Shown here piece after piece: positions 53,362 to 62,457 of a DNA stretch of 64,000 bases. The stretch covers positions 75,622 to 139,621 of the forward strand of contig JAHDGJ010000006.1 in NCBI GenBank assembly GCA_020627705.1. The letters run 5' to 3'. The position numbers were made by a program, and so were the translations under genes. The notes beneath the pieces were generated by a model. That model saw nothing but the letters and a program-made list of their open reading frames with translations, had not been told where the DNA came from and searched no databases. This stretch comes from Saprospiraceae bacterium. Lineage in GTDB: Bacteria; Bacteroidota; Bacteroidia; Chitinophagales; Saprospiraceae. Positions within the stretch are counted from its first letter, which is position 1, and every line of letters starts with the position of its first letter.

Positions 53362-54371
53362 ATTTGCTCTCCTAATTTTTTGATTTGCTGGAATAGATCT
53401 ATGGCTTGCTTATAGATCGGAGATGTCTGAGTAGTCGTGTTTAGTTTGGGTACAAATTCGGACAAAATTAAATCCTCTTTTAATTGATTGAGCCATCTTA
53501 AATCTTGTTCTTTTCTTCTCTTTTCGAACCGTTCTTGCACTTTTTGTTGCTCCACAAATGATTGCATATCCTTCCAAATTCTGGGCATATCATCTGTAGT
53601 AAGCGAACTACAAGTGGTTACTATAGAATCCGCTTTAGAATGTTGTAAATGCAAGGCCTCCTTGTAAAATCTTTTGCTTTTATTGGCTAAGGTAGCGCGC
53701 TCATCATCTGATTTATTGATGATAAACACATCACTCAGCTCCACGATCCCTTTTTTGATGCCTTGAAGATCGTCACCAGCCCCTGGTAGGAGTAAAAGAC
53801 AAAACAAATCGACCATATGACTGAGCATAGTTTCGCTTTGACCTACTCCAACAGATTCAATTAAAATAACCTCAAATCCCGCAGCTTCGCACAAAGTAAT
53901 GGCCTCTTTGGTATATGGCGCAATGCCTCCAAGTTTGGCATTTGAAGGGCTGGGCCTTACATATGCCTTTGGGCTTGCGACCAAATCATGCATTCTGGTT
54001 TTATCACCTAATATGGATCCTTTGGAAATTTCGCTGGAAGGGTCAACGGCCAAGACCGCAACTGTTTTCCCTACGCTGTTTAAATAGCTCCCAAGCGCAT
54101 TAATGAAAGTACTTTTGCCTACTCCAGGGCTTCCCGATACCCCGATCCGAAGGCTCGCTCTTCCCAGATTTTTGGCTTGCTCAAGTAATTCCAAAGAAAA
54201 CTCAAAAGGAGTATTTTGATTTTCGATTAAGGTCAATGCCTCAGAAAGAATCTTTAAATCACTATTTTTTAGGCCTTCAATATAATAGTCCAAATTTTTG
54301 TTAGCCTTTTCCTCTTTAGAAGGATGCCAATTTTTATTAATACCAGAGGATCTTACTTTTTTTTGTGACAA
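53358..54371 (-). CDS. meaB: MeaB/ArgK-family P-loop GTPase
   Basis: The 337-residue G3E-type GTPase has a P-loop G-S-P-G-V-G-K-S-T (80-88), the AVDPSS switch segment (about 113-118), ESVGVGQSE (about 172-180) and the INKSD base-specificity motif (about 217-221). MeaB protects and loads adenosylcobalamin-dependent mutases such as methylmalonyl-CoA mutase, but no mutase gene is in this window. The reading frame begins with TTG; no early ATG exists. With metH it indicates a B12-using organism. Confidence 0.92.
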   Translation of the reverse strand: MSQKKVRSSGINKNWHPSKEEKANKNLDYYIEGLKNSDLKILSEALTLIENQNTPFEFSLELLEQAKNLGRASLRIGVSGSPGVGKSTFINALGSYLNSVGKTVAVLAVDPSSEISKGSILGDKTRMHDLVASPKAYVRPSPSNAKLGGIAPYTKEAITLCEAAGFEVILIESVGVGQSETMLSHMVDLFCLLLLPGAGDDLQGIKKGIVELSDVFIINKSDDERATLANKSKRFYKEALHLQHSKADSIVTTCSSLTTDDMPRIWKDMQSFVEQQKVQERFEKRRKEQDLRWLNQLKEDLILSEFVPKLNTTTQTSPIYKQAIDLFQQIKKLGEQI

Positions 54372-54475
54372 AATTAACGAGTCTTAATAAGCTTAAATAA
54401 AGTTAAATAATGATTTAGTATAATATGTAACTATCAGATAATAAAGGATATAAAACCTTAAGGAATGTTAATGCA

Positions 54476-54535
54476 TTAAAATGGGTGTCTGTAAATTAAA
54501 ACAAAGTCTTAAAATGGGTTTAGCCCCTTAGACAC
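54476..54535. other. Dyad with repeated TTAAAATGGG upstream of meaB
   Basis: TTAAAATGGG occurs twice (54476 and 54509), and GTGTCT (54485-54490) faces AGACAC (54530-54535). An inner GGGTTTAGCCC hairpin lies inside. The 261-bp gap between meaB and the next gene is otherwise AT-rich with nothing recognised except the 54588-54640 dyad. Confidence 0.3.
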
Positions 54536-54587
54536 TTTAAATTTCCTATCTAAAAGCAAATATATTTAGCCCTAAGAAGTTACAGAT

Positions 54588-54640
54588 CCGGTCACGAATC
54601 CGTTTAATAAATGTATTCACTGACTCTCAAATATGACCGG
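54588..54640. promoter_or_regulatory. CCGGTCA...TGACCGG inverted pair over a start codon
   Basis: CCGGTCA (54588-54594) and TGACCGG (54634-54640) are exact inverted copies 39 bp apart. The second overlaps the ATG at 54633. If translation instead starts at GTG 54681, both copies would lie in the leader and could be operator half-sites. Confidence 0.3.
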
Positions 54641-55127
54641 TTCTGTGCTTCGATTGATTAATTTAGCTCAAAATTTTAGAGTGAAAACAATTTTGGGTCT
54701 ATTCTTATTTCTTTTGGTTTCAATAAATTCCTTTGGTCAAACGGATCTGGGATGGAAAGTGTTGTCAAAAATGGAATTTGAAGAAGAGTATAACGAAGAA
54801 TATGGGTTTGATGTTCCTTATCCCATATTTAATGAAAAAGTAAAAGCTCTTGAGGGCAAACTTGTTGTAGTTGAGGGCTATATCATCCCATTAGAAGTTG
54901 GAGACGACCACGAATTATTGGTGCTTTCTAAATATCCTGAGAGTACCTGTTTCTTTTGTGGTATGGCTGGTCCAGAAACTGTGATTGATATTTTACCCAC
55001 ACGAAAGATCAAAAATCGAGAGCTCAACATTCAGGGGAAAATGAAATTTAAGGGTATTCTAAAGTTAAACAAGGACAACCTTGATCATATGAATTATATG
55101 CTTCTCAAAGCAGAAATTGTGAGATAG
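54633..55127 (+). CDS. Secreted protein with CFFCG motif (DUF3299-like)
   Basis: The 164-residue frame has a signal peptide around residues 17-35 (VKTILGLFLFLLVSINSFG). Either the ATG at 54633 is used with a long N-region, or a GTG at 54681 gives a compact signal peptide. The mature part contains LEGKLVVVEGYIIPLEVGD and then STCFFCGMAGPETVIDI, which resembles DUF3299 proteins, small periplasmic proteins with a Cys/His metal-like site. The C-x-x-C here could bind metal or be redox-active. It lies 91 bp upstream of iscS on the same strand. Function unknown. Confidence 0.62.
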   Translation: MTGSVLRLINLAQNFRVKTILGLFLFLLVSINSFGQTDLGWKVLSKMEFEEEYNEEYGFDVPYPIFNEKVKALEGKLVVVEGYIIPLEVGDDHELLVLSKYPESTCFFCGMAGPETVIDILPTRKIKNRELNIQGKMKFKGILKLNKDNLDHMNYMLLKAEIVR

Positions 55128-55181
55128 CTTCACGCACCTATTCATTCATATTTTTCTAGAACTTTTTAGCTGCAATAGCGT

Positions 55182-55189
55182 TATCTTTG
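55182..55189 (+). promoter_or_regulatory. -7 promoter box of iscSUA
   Basis: TATCTTTG matches TAnnTTTG exactly and lies 30 bp before the iscS ATG. A clear -33 box is not seen. Confidence 0.5.
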
Positions 55190-55218
55190 CAAACTAATTG
55201 CGAAGCCGCCTAAGCCCT

Positions 55219-56442
55219 ATGAGTGATCAAAAATTGATTTATTTAGACAACAACGCTACAACCCCTACTGACCCAAGAGTAGTGGAAACTATGCTACCAT
55301 TTTTTCACGAAATCCCTGGTAATGCAGCGAGCAGAAATCATCCTTTTGGTTGGAAGGCTGAAGAGGCAGTGGATTATGCTCGTGAGCAAATTTCTGGGTT
55401 GATTAACGTTGATCCCAAAGAGATCATATTTACTTCTGGCGCAACGGAAGCAGATAACTTAGGAATCAAAGGAGTATACGAAATGTACGCTCGAAAAGGT
55501 AATCATATCATTACCTGTACAACGGAACACAAAGCCGTGCTAGATACTTGCAAAAAGTTGGAAAAGCAAGGTGCCCAAGTGACCTACTTAGAAGTTGATT
55601 CTGAAGGCTTGGTTAATTTGGAAGAATTGGAAGCGGCAATTACAGATAAAACCATTTTGGTTTCAATCATGTGGGCAAACAACGAAACTGGACTCATACA
55701 GCCGATGAAGGCTATTGGTGAAATTTGTGAACGTCATGGTGTGCTTTTGATGAGTGATGCTACACAAGCAGTAGGTAAGATCCCTGTGGATCCTAAAGCA
55801 ACGGGTGTTCATTTAATGGCTTTTACTTCACATAAGATGTACGGCCCTAAAGGTGTTGGTGCTTTGTTCGTCAACCGAAAGAACCCAAGGGTAAAAGTTA
55901 CTGCTCAATTGGATGGAGGTGGACATGAGCGTGGTATGCGTTCGGGTACGCTAAACGTACCAGGAATCGTTGGCTTTGGTAAAGCAGCAGAATTGGCTCG
56001 AAAAGAAATGCAATCTGAAACAGAAAGATTATCTAAGCTTAGAGATAAGTTGGAATCGGGCCTAAAGAATAAATTAGAAGAGGTTTATATCAATGGGAGT
56101 ACCAATTCGAGAATGCCTCATGTTACGAACATTTCTTTCAAGCACGTAGAAGGAGAGGGATTGATGATGACGTTTAATCAAAACATTGCGGTATCTTCTG
56201 GATCTGCTTGTACAAGTGCTTCGCTTGAACCTTCGTACGTGTTAAAAGCATTAGGGCTAGGAGATGATTTAGCGCATTCTTCTATTCGTTTCTCATTGGG
56301 AAGATTTACAAAAGAAGAAGATATTGATTATGCAATTGACGCCGTAAGTAAAGGTGTAAATCATATGAGAGATTTGAGTCCTATTTGGGAAATGTACAAA
56401 GAGGGGATTGATTTGGATTCAGTTGAGTGGGCGGAACATTAA
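55219..56442 (+). CDS. iscS: Cysteine desulfurase IscS
   Basis: From the ATG at 55219 the protein has 407 residues and starts [16 protein letters not shown], the standard opening; a TTG further upstream is rejected. The pyridoxal-phosphate lysine is Lys206 ([10 protein letters not shown]) and the sulphur-accepting cysteine is Cys331 ([10 protein letters not shown]). The long SSGSACTS loop marks the IscS (group I) form. It takes sulphur from cysteine for Fe-S assembly and tRNA thiolation. It is first in an iscS-iscU-iscA operon without IscR, HscA/B or ferredoxin. Confidence 0.96.
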   Translation: MSDQKLIYLDNNATTPTDPRVVETMLPFFHEIPGNAASRNHPFGWKAEEAVDYAREQISGLINVDPKEIIFTSGATEADNLGIKGVYEMYARKGNHIITCTTEHKAVLDTCKKLEKQGAQVTYLEVDSEGLVNLEELEAAITDKTILVSIMWANNETGLIQPMKAIGEICERHGVLLMSDATQAVGKIPVDPKATGVHLMAFTSHKMYGPKGVGALFVNRKNPRVKVTAQLDGGGHERGMRSGTLNVPGIVGFGKAAELARKEMQSETERLSKLRDKLESGLKNKLEEVYINGSTNSRMPHVTNISFKHVEGEGLMMTFNQNIAVSSGSACTSASLEPSYVLKALGLGDDLAHSSIRFSLGRFTKEEDIDYAIDAVSKGVNHMRDLSPIWEMYKEGIDLDSVEWAEH

Positions 56443-56484
56443 CGCATCGATTTTTGTTATTAAATAAGAGAATAGAAAACAATT

Positions 56485-56877
56485 ATGGCATATTCAGAAA
56501 AATTATTGGATCATTTTAAGAATCCTAAAAATGTAGGGACCTTGGATAAATCCCAAAACAACGTAGGTACAGGTCTAGTTGGTGCTCCAGAATGTGGTGA
56601 TGTGATGCGTCTTCAAATCGAAGTAGATGAGGACTCCGGTGTTATCAAGGATGCTAAATTTAAGACCTTTGGTTGTGGTTCTGCTATTGCTTCTTCTTCT
56701 TTGGCTACGGAGTGGTTGAAGGGAAAAACGATTGACGAAGCGGTAGCTATTGATAATATGGCTATTGTGGAAGAGTTAGCATTGCCACCAGTGAAGATCC
56801 ACTGTTCTGTTTTGGCAGAAGATGCAATCAAATCAGCGGTAGCAGATTATAAAGAGAAAAATTCGGCAGCGAAGTAA
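56485..56877 (+). CDS. iscU: Fe-S cluster scaffold IscU
   Basis: The 130-residue scaffold has the three ligand cysteines Cys37 (APECGD, with Asp39), Cys64 (TFGCGSAIASSS) and Cys107. The last lies in LPPVKIHCS, the HscA-recognition motif. The chaperone pair HscA/HscB is not in this window. The cluster is built here and passed on. It lies 42 bp after iscS and 11 bp before iscA. Confidence 0.96.
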   Translation: MAYSEKLLDHFKNPKNVGTLDKSQNNVGTGLVGAPECGDVMRLQIEVDEDSGVIKDAKFKTFGCGSAIASSSLATEWLKGKTIDEAVAIDNMAIVEELALPPVKIHCSVLAEDAIKSAVADYKEKNSAAK

Positions 56878-56888
56878 AGCGATTCGTT

Positions 56889-57215
56889 ATGTTGTTTGTA
56901 GCAGAAAGTGCAAAGTCTAAAGTCTTAGAATTAATGAAAGGTGAGGACCTCTCAGAGGAGTACTTCGTGAGAGTATCTGTGACCAGTGGAGGATGTTCTG
57001 GCTTGAGTTATTCTATGGATTTTGATAACCAGGAGAAGGAAAACGATCAAGTTTTCGAAGACAATGGCATTAAGGTAGTCACAGATTTAAAGAGCTTTCT
57101 TTATTTGTGCAATACCACTTTAGAATTTTCTGACGGACTAAATGGCAAAGGATTTTACTTCAACAATCCTAATGCGGCAAGAACATGCGGATGTGGAGAA
57201 AGTTTTGCTGTCTAA
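56889..57215 (+). CDS. iscA: A-type Fe-S carrier IscA/SufA
   Basis: The 108-residue carrier has the three A-type cysteines: Cys36 (GGCSG) and Cys100/Cys102 (TCGCGESF). The FYFNNPNA segment is typical. It passes Fe-S clusters to target proteins. It ends the operon, with a strong two-way terminator after it. IscA and SufA cannot be told apart by sequence alone; the context favours IscA. Confidence 0.93.
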   Translation: MLFVAESAKSKVLELMKGEDLSEEYFVRVSVTSGGCSGLSYSMDFDNQEKENDQVFEDNGIKVVTDLKSFLYLCNTTLEFSDGLNGKGFYFNNPNAARTCGCGESFAV

Positions 57216-57235
57216 GCGAAGAATCGAATTCAAAT

Positions 57236-57275
57236 AAAAAAGGGGATCAAATTTTTGATCCCCTTTTTTATTTTT
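57236..57275. terminator. Bidirectional terminator between iscA and the barrel gene
   Basis: GGGGATCAAA (57242-57251) pairs perfectly with TTTGATCCCC (57254-57263), flanked by A- and T-runs on both sides. It serves the isc operon and the convergent gene at 57297-57737. Confidence 0.88.
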
Positions 57276-57296
57276 TGTTTTGATTGAAAAGAATAT

Positions 57297-57737
57297 CTAA
57301 AACAATATCCCTGCGCTTATAACCAAAGGAGTCCCTTCGGTTATGATTAATTTGGGTTCTGCATATATCCGATATGAATCAATAACAAAATCAAACATAG
57401 CTCCGACATTAAGTCCCAAATCCGTGTCGCCATTTCCCATGAAGCTTGCTCTTAAAATATTGATACCGGCCATTGGTCTAAAATTGAAGTTGTCACTGAT
57501 TGTTAAGAGCTTATAGTGCGCATCCAAATCAATTCCAAAATCAACTACATCATCTAGATAAAAGGTAAACGTACCTCCAAAATCCAATGATTCGTTGTAG
57601 TTATACATGGCTTTACCTTGAAAACCGAAATAATCAAAATCCAGTATTTGGATTCCAGCGCCAAAATTTAGTTTTTTCTGAGCGCTCAAACCTAGCCCTA
57701 AAGCACAAAAGCACAGAAGAAATAAAAATCGTTTCAT
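57297..57737 (-). CDS. Small outer-membrane beta-barrel protein
   Basis: The 146-residue protein has a signal peptide (about 1-19, ending LGLSAQ). The rest is alternating strands with Gly/aromatic turns (LNFGAGIQILDFDYFGFQGKA ... GINILRASFMG), ending in Phe (ISAGILF), as in small Bacteroidota porin-like barrels. It follows the GIN-domain gene by 36 bp on the same strand. Function unknown. Confidence 0.62.
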   Translation of the reverse strand: MKRFLFLLCFCALGLGLSAQKKLNFGAGIQILDFDYFGFQGKAMYNYNESLDFGGTFTFYLDDVVDFGIDLDAHYKLLTISDNFNFRPMAGINILRASFMGNGDTDLGLNVGAMFDFVIDSYRIYAEPKLIITEGTPLVISAGILF

Positions 57738-57773
57738 AGTAGTAAGTATTAGTTAGAATAAATTTATCAAAAT

Positions 57774-58457
57774 CTATTTAGAAACAATCTTTCCGCCAGA
57801 ATATTTAGAAGCCTCTAGATCTTTCTTTTTTGGATTTCCATAATATTCTACCTTGGCGCCAGAGGAAGCTTCAGCATTTATGGATGATGTACAGTAGACA
57901 ACAGCCTTGGCTCCTGAGGAAGCATCAACTCTCGAATCTTCGGATCTAAGATTTTTACCATTATACTTTGCTCCGGAGGATACATCTATACGCTGTTGTT
58001 TGGCTTCTCCTTCAACGGTTATTCGAGCTCCAGAAGAAACATCTATTCTTAATTTTTCTGCCTCAACTTCGACATCGCAACTTGCTCCAGAGGAAGCTTC
58101 AATTTTTAAATCTTTGCTTGATAAAGTTTGCATAGAAGAAAGCGAAGAGCCTGATGAAACATCAATGTCTTCAATATTACCCGAATAGTAAACAAGTACT
58201 TTGGCTTTGGCCTTAGAATATTTCCATCCTGATTTTTGAGTTTTTACTTTTAAGGTGTTTCCTGATACTTTTACTTCAACATCATCAATATCTCCTTTAA
58301 GCATTTCGACTTCAGCATAATCACTATCAGAAGAAATAAGCTTCACTTGATGACCTCCTGACACACTGATGGCGTAAAATTTATCAAGCTCTATGTTTTG
58401 AGCGTATGTAAAACAAAGAGTAAAAAGCAATAGGAAAGTGGTGGTAATTGGTTTCAT
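57774..58457 (-). CDS. GIN-domain (DUF2807) putative adhesin-like protein
   Basis: The 227-residue protein has a signal peptide (about 1-19, ending CFTYAQ). It is a DUF2807 'auto-transporter adhesin head' domain, a single-stranded beta-helix: IDVSSGSS, IEASSGAS, IDVSSGAR, IDVSSGAK, VDASSGAK and AEASSGAK recur every 18-21 residues (about 97-205), each forming one rung. The SSGA turns stack as a ladder. Such proteins are exported and may bind surfaces. It is probably transcribed with the small barrel protein downstream. Confidence 0.85.
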   Translation of the reverse strand: MKPITTTFLLLFTLCFTYAQNIELDKFYAISVSGGHQVKLISSDSDYAEVEMLKGDIDDVEVKVSGNTLKVKTQKSGWKYSKAKAKVLVYYSGNIEDIDVSSGSSLSSMQTLSSKDLKIEASSGASCDVEVEAEKLRIDVSSGARITVEGEAKQQRIDVSSGAKYNGKNLRSEDSRVDASSGAKAVVYCTSSINAEASSGAKVEYYGNPKKKDLEASKYSGGKIVSK

Positions 58458-58595
58458 TTTTAATATTTTTTGTTACGAAAGATAAAATAAATAAAATACC
58501 GAGATCTAATTAATTCGTTGGAAGACTACAACTATTATATCAACGATTCTATATATTAGATGATATCTATGTATACCAATTAGAATAAATAAAAT

Positions 58596-59444
58596 ATGAA
58601 GCTGTTAAAGGTATTATTGTTGATATTTCTAAGCTATACTCTGTTCAGTCAAGAAGCCCCTAGAATTCAACTTGAAAATGAACTAAAATCCATAAAAAAG
58701 GATTTAGAGGCTCAAACAAATGCCAAATTTGAAATGGGACCGTTGTTTATATTCAATGAACCATATAAAGCCACCTTTACCCAAGCAAAAGACTACAGTT
58801 ATGGTATTCCACCCAATAGAAGAACGGCCAATTTCTTGGAAGGAGAATCCATATTGGTGATCGGAGCACAGGCTATTGGGAAGGTGAGAAAATTCAAAAA
58901 AATCGATTCAGAGGAAATATTTGAAACCAAGGCATTTGGGAAGCCTGGCTTCGAAATAAAAGATACTGAGCGCTACAAACTTCAGATGCAGGCAATTAAA
59001 AAATCTGATTGGCAGAAAGCTCAGGAAATTGCATCTGTTTTGAATTGTGGTGCATTAGGTTCCATGGGTAGATCTGATATTGAAAAACATCATATTCAAA
59101 TTGGAGACACGCAAGTGTTCTTTCAAATAAGACAGGAAGACGACAAGATATTGCTCTACTTAGACCTTAGAGTTTATGGTGGTACTGATTTTAAAAACAT
59201 GGGTGCAGCACAAGCAAATACATCACTACTAACATTAACCCTTAGTGATGATACTAAGCTGGTATTACCTTGTGAATCTGATGACGAGCGATTTGCAATA
59301 TTTGACCTAACAGATCATGTTCAAAAAATATCCATGGGGATCAATCTTTTTGAAATCGAATTATCCAATAAGAATTTAAAGAAACAATTGACTGGAACGA
59401 ATAAATATGCCATTGGATTAAAGGTATCTTGCTTTTTGAAATAA
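58596..59444 (+). CDS. Hypothetical secreted protein
   Basis: The 282-residue protein has a signal peptide (about 1-18, ending TLFSQ). It contains a helical segment (LENELKSIKKDLEAQ), a strand-rich middle with TERYKLQMQAIKKSDWQKAQEIASVLNCGALGSMGRSD, and a C-terminal beta-sandwich-like part (VFFQIRQEDDKILLYLDLRV). No family is recognised. The next gene begins 13 bp later on the same strand, so the two are probably co-transcribed. Confidence 0.55.
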   Translation: MKLLKVLLLIFLSYTLFSQEAPRIQLENELKSIKKDLEAQTNAKFEMGPLFIFNEPYKATFTQAKDYSYGIPPNRRTANFLEGESILVIGAQAIGKVRKFKKIDSEEIFETKAFGKPGFEIKDTERYKLQMQAIKKSDWQKAQEIASVLNCGALGSMGRSDIEKHHIQIGDTQVFFQIRQEDDKILLYLDLRVYGGTDFKNMGAAQANTSLLTLTLSDDTKLVLPCESDDERFAIFDLTDHVQKISMGINLFEIELSNKNLKKQLTGTNKYAIGLKVSCFLK

Positions 59445-59457
59445 TAGAAGCTTTCGA

Positions 59458-59880
59458 ATGAGGAATCAAGGTATTACTTATTTGTTGGCCATAATGGCAA
59501 CGGTTTTTATTCTGAGTTGTACTTGTCAAAATGTGGATTGTGCTCCAGATCAAGCGGTTGTTGTTTTCCAATTTGTTTTTGAAGGAGAAGATATAATATT
59601 CGGAACCAATGCGGTTTTGAAACCTTCTGATATTACAATTACTAATGAATCGGGCACTCATTTTTCGTTTTTGGATTCAGATAATTCGCTGCGTGTTGCA
59701 CTTAATTCTGAAGAAGAATATGAGGTAAAAATTCCTTCCTTTGACCCATTGGTCTTATCTGGAATTACTCGTCAGTTGGACATTGAGGAGTGTTGCCATG
59801 TTTATCAATTCTTTGAATTCTTTCAAAATGATCAACTTATTTGCTCAGGGGACTGTACACAAATACGGATCGAATTGTAA
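59458..59880 (+). CDS. Small Cys-rich lipoprotein
   Basis: The 140-residue lipoprotein has a signal ending VFILSC (Cys21) and six further cysteines (in CTCQNVDC near the N-terminus, IEECCHVY, LICSGDCTQ) that are likely in disulphides. The middle is a short beta-sandwich (VVVFQFVFEGEDIIFG ... ITITNESG). No family is recognised. It probably forms an operon with the secreted protein at 58596. Confidence 0.55.
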   Translation: MRNQGITYLLAIMATVFILSCTCQNVDCAPDQAVVVFQFVFEGEDIIFGTNAVLKPSDITITNESGTHFSFLDSDNSLRVALNSEEEYEVKIPSFDPLVLSGITRQLDIEECCHVYQFFEFFQNDQLICSGDCTQIRIEL

Positions 59881-59948
59881 AACCAAAAACGCAGTGTAGG
59901 ATTTAATGGAAGGACTTGTAGGATTTTGAGCTTTCTTCAATAATGAAG

Positions 59949-61145
59949 CTAATGCTTGATAAAGGCATGAGACTCATAACCTGCTTTGGTTCGAATAAGT
60001 AATACATAAAAGCCCGCAAACAAATTTTCTATATCCAGACGTACATGTTGGCTTGGGATAGACGGATTGATCTGCTTTACCTTTTGCCCATTTACATCAT
60101 AAATAATAAGGGCATCAATATTTTCTGATCTTTCAATAAATACTTCCTGATGGGTTATTAGTGGATCAATTTTAAAGTCCCTTGGTTTTTCATTGAGAGA
60201 AGTAGAACTTAATTCTAATGGCACGTCGGTTAAGTCAGAATAAGTAAAATAGGTAAAGCCTTGCAAATTGATATTATTGAGCCATCCAGATGACCCATTG
60301 AGCCAGTTTTCTCGAAAGATATTTTCTGCTGCGATCATCGAATTGTTTTCTAGCCATTGTTGCATGAATTCGGGCTCTGAAGAGAAAATCATGGAAATAT
60401 TTAAGTCTGCAGAGCTGTTGGCAAAAGCTATAAGCCTATCTTCAGAATAATTGAATGCGCTATTTGGATTGCTAACATAAGCACTTATTCTTACACGGTC
60501 CACGTACAAGCTTATGGAATCTGATTGACTTTCGCCAGGCCACCCAACATATGCTTCCGTGGTTATTGGATGTGAAGTATCACTTGCTAAGGTCTCCATG
60601 GTTCGCAGAGTAGAAAGATAAAATTGAAAGGCACCTTCTTCTGAACAAGGAAGGCCATTTGGACTCAAATAGGTATTGCAATAATAACCCCCTGATCCAG
60701 TTGAGAGGTTATCCCAAAATTCGAACTCTAAGTTATAGATGTCAAATTTTTCTAAGGATTCATTCCTGCTATTATTATAGACATCAACTACATTGGTAAA
60801 AAACTCTCCATTTTCTGCAGTTGCCCCAACAGCCAAAATACCATAGGATGTTTTTGCTTTATAGATAAAATCCGATAATATAGTATTGGTGGTCGGATTG
60901 GTTAAGTCATGGTTTGCATGCACGATATGCAACCCATAAAGTAATAAAGCTTCTATGTTATGTGATTGTGCATAGCCTAGTAATCTAGATTCTTCTAAAT
61001 CATCGCCTAATATGTTTTCAAAATTATCAACATACATGGTTCTGTTGGCCTTTAAGCACGAAGCGCTTGAAACACATATCAAAAAAGTAAAGAGCAGTAT
61101 CCTCTGCGTTTGCTTAAAATAGAAAAGTCCTTTCTGTTGCTTCAA
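59949..61145 (-). CDS. T9SS-sorted secreted protein, TIM-barrel-like
   Basis: The 398-residue frame begins with TTG at 61145 and has a signal peptide (RILLFTFLICVSSASC). The first in-frame ATG comes after the signal, so the TTG start is needed for secretion. The core (about 35-310) has alternating helices and strands (MYVDNFENILG, NIEALLLYGLHIVHANHD, YGILAVGATAENGEF, PITTEAYVGWPGES) that resemble a glycoside-hydrolase-type TIM barrel, but no catalytic pair is clear. The last 75 residues form a T9SS C-terminal domain (ALIIYDVNGQKVKQI ... LFAGFYVLLIRTKAG). The substrate is unknown. Confidence 0.6.
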   Translation of the reverse strand: MKQQKGLFYFKQTQRILLFTFLICVSSASCLKANRTMYVDNFENILGDDLEESRLLGYAQSHNIEALLLYGLHIVHANHDLTNPTTNTILSDFIYKAKTSYGILAVGATAENGEFFTNVVDVYNNSRNESLEKFDIYNLEFEFWDNLSTGSGGYYCNTYLSPNGLPCSEEGAFQFYLSTLRTMETLASDTSHPITTEAYVGWPGESQSDSISLYVDRVRISAYVSNPNSAFNYSEDRLIAFANSSADLNISMIFSSEPEFMQQWLENNSMIAAENIFRENWLNGSSGWLNNINLQGFTYFTYSDLTDVPLELSSTSLNEKPRDFKIDPLITHQEVFIERSENIDALIIYDVNGQKVKQINPSIPSQHVRLDIENLFAGFYVLLIRTKAGYESHAFIKH

Positions 61146-61219
61146 AATAGTAAGCGTATATGGTTTGAAGAAAAAAGACTATTAAGAAACAAAACTGTAT
61201 GGGTTACACAGGAAGTCAT

Positions 61220-62089
61220 TTACCTTCCAATACCCATGTCACGGTATTTTTTAATCGCTTCTTTTATTCGTTCTTTTCGATTGCCTGGATCTGGGTGTGT
61301 ACTTTGGAATTCTGGAACTCTAGATCCTCCAGAAGCTTCTGCTAAAATATCCATTACGGTTATGAGCTCTTCTGGATCATAACCGGCTTCCATCATTAAC
61401 CTTACTCCCCATTCGTCCGATTCTAATTCTTGCTCTCGACCATACTTCATGCTTTGATAATTGCCAATGACACTTGCAATTTGTCCTGCACTATAATCAC
61501 CGCCCGCACCGATCATAACGCTTTGCACTAAACCTTGTATGAATCCACTTCGAGCCATTCTTTCGGCACCATGTCGTTCGATGACGTGTCCTAACTCGTG
61601 GCCCATGACACCTGCCAGTTGATCTTCTGTATTTAATCTGCTAAAAAGAGCTGCAGTGATAAAGGTTTGCCCCCCAGGCAAGGCAAAAGCGTTTACCGCT
61701 TTGTCATCTCGCAAGAGATAGAAATTATAAGGATATTGTGATTTTCTAGCAGTGGGAGTATTGGCAAGTTTTTCCCCTACGCTTTTCAACAATTGCTGTG
61801 CTCTTTCGTCTGGATGGTAACCACCATGTTGCTGCGCCATTTTGGGGGCACTTTGCAAGCCAAGGGCGATTTCTTCATCCATGGTCCATTGTACTCTTTG
61901 TGTCTCACCAGTGACAGGATTCACCTGTGTGTTGGTAAAATACTTAAAGGCTTGGAATCCAGCCATACCCAAACCGATGATTAAAAACAATTTGAATCTT
62001 CCCGTACCGGCACCTCTTCCTCTTCTGCTATATGGGTCTCCTGTTCCTCCGTAATATCTTCCTTGTGGGGCTTGTCTTCGTCCAAACAT
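61220..62089 (-). CDS. M48-family zinc metallopeptidase
   Basis: The 289-residue protein begins with a basic, Gly/Arg-rich tail (about 1-30), then one membrane helix (about 32-50, FKLFLIIGLGMAGFQAF). The M48 catalytic domain has the zinc motif HELGH (164-168), and the likely third ligand is Glu221 in E-L-E-S-D. The AFALPGGQTFIT segment (about 135-144) is typical of Oma1/LoiP-like M48 proteins. It should be a membrane-anchored quality-control protease. The gene stands alone, 75 bp after the T9SS-sorted gene region on the same strand. Confidence 0.88.
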   Translation of the reverse strand: MFGRRQAPQGRYYGGTGDPYSRRGRGAGTGRFKLFLIIGLGMAGFQAFKYFTNTQVNPVTGETQRVQWTMDEEIALGLQSAPKMAQQHGGYHPDERAQQLLKSVGEKLANTPTARKSQYPYNFYLLRDDKAVNAFALPGGQTFITAALFSRLNTEDQLAGVMGHELGHVIERHGAERMARSGFIQGLVQSVMIGAGGDYSAGQIASVIGNYQSMKYGREQELESDEWGVRLMMEAGYDPEELITVMDILAEASGGSRVPEFQSTHPDPGNRKERIKEAIKKYRDMGIGR

Positions 62090-62138
62090 CTTTTGTTATT
62101 TATATGTTGATTAACTCGCTAATTGATGATAAAGTTTC

Positions 62139-62402
62139 CTAAAGTATATGCCGAATAAACAAAAATAGCATGTAGGCAAAGGCCAGCCTTATACTGTAGT
62201 CGATATCAGGAATTACCTTTATCAGATAGCAGACCAGTAAGACCGGAATACTTGCAATGGCAATAAGGGTAAGGGGTAATCCAATAACTTGAGTAAGCGT
62301 GGTTAGCACACCGTCCACGGTACAAGCAGGATTAATATAATACGCCATACCCATCATAAGTACGACGAGAACCCAACTGCTCCATTCTGTTCGAAAATCC
62401 AT
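62139..62402 (-). CDS. Small membrane protein
   Basis: The 87-residue protein has three hydrophobic segments: about 10-24 (SWVLVVLMMGMAYYI), 37-60 (QVIGLPLTLIAIASIPVLLVCYLI) and 70-86. No family is recognised. It is upstream of the M48 peptidase gene by 49 bp and downstream of the TPR lipoprotein, all on the minus strand, so co-transcription is possible. Confidence 0.5.
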   Translation of the reverse strand: MDFRTEWSSWVLVVLMMGMAYYINPACTVDGVLTTLTQVIGLPLTLIAIASIPVLLVCYLIKVIPDIDYSIRLAFAYMLFLFIRHIL

Positions 62403-62457
62403 CTGTTTTGTTTTGATGTCTACTAAATTAACTAATAGACATCAATGATGGCAAATT

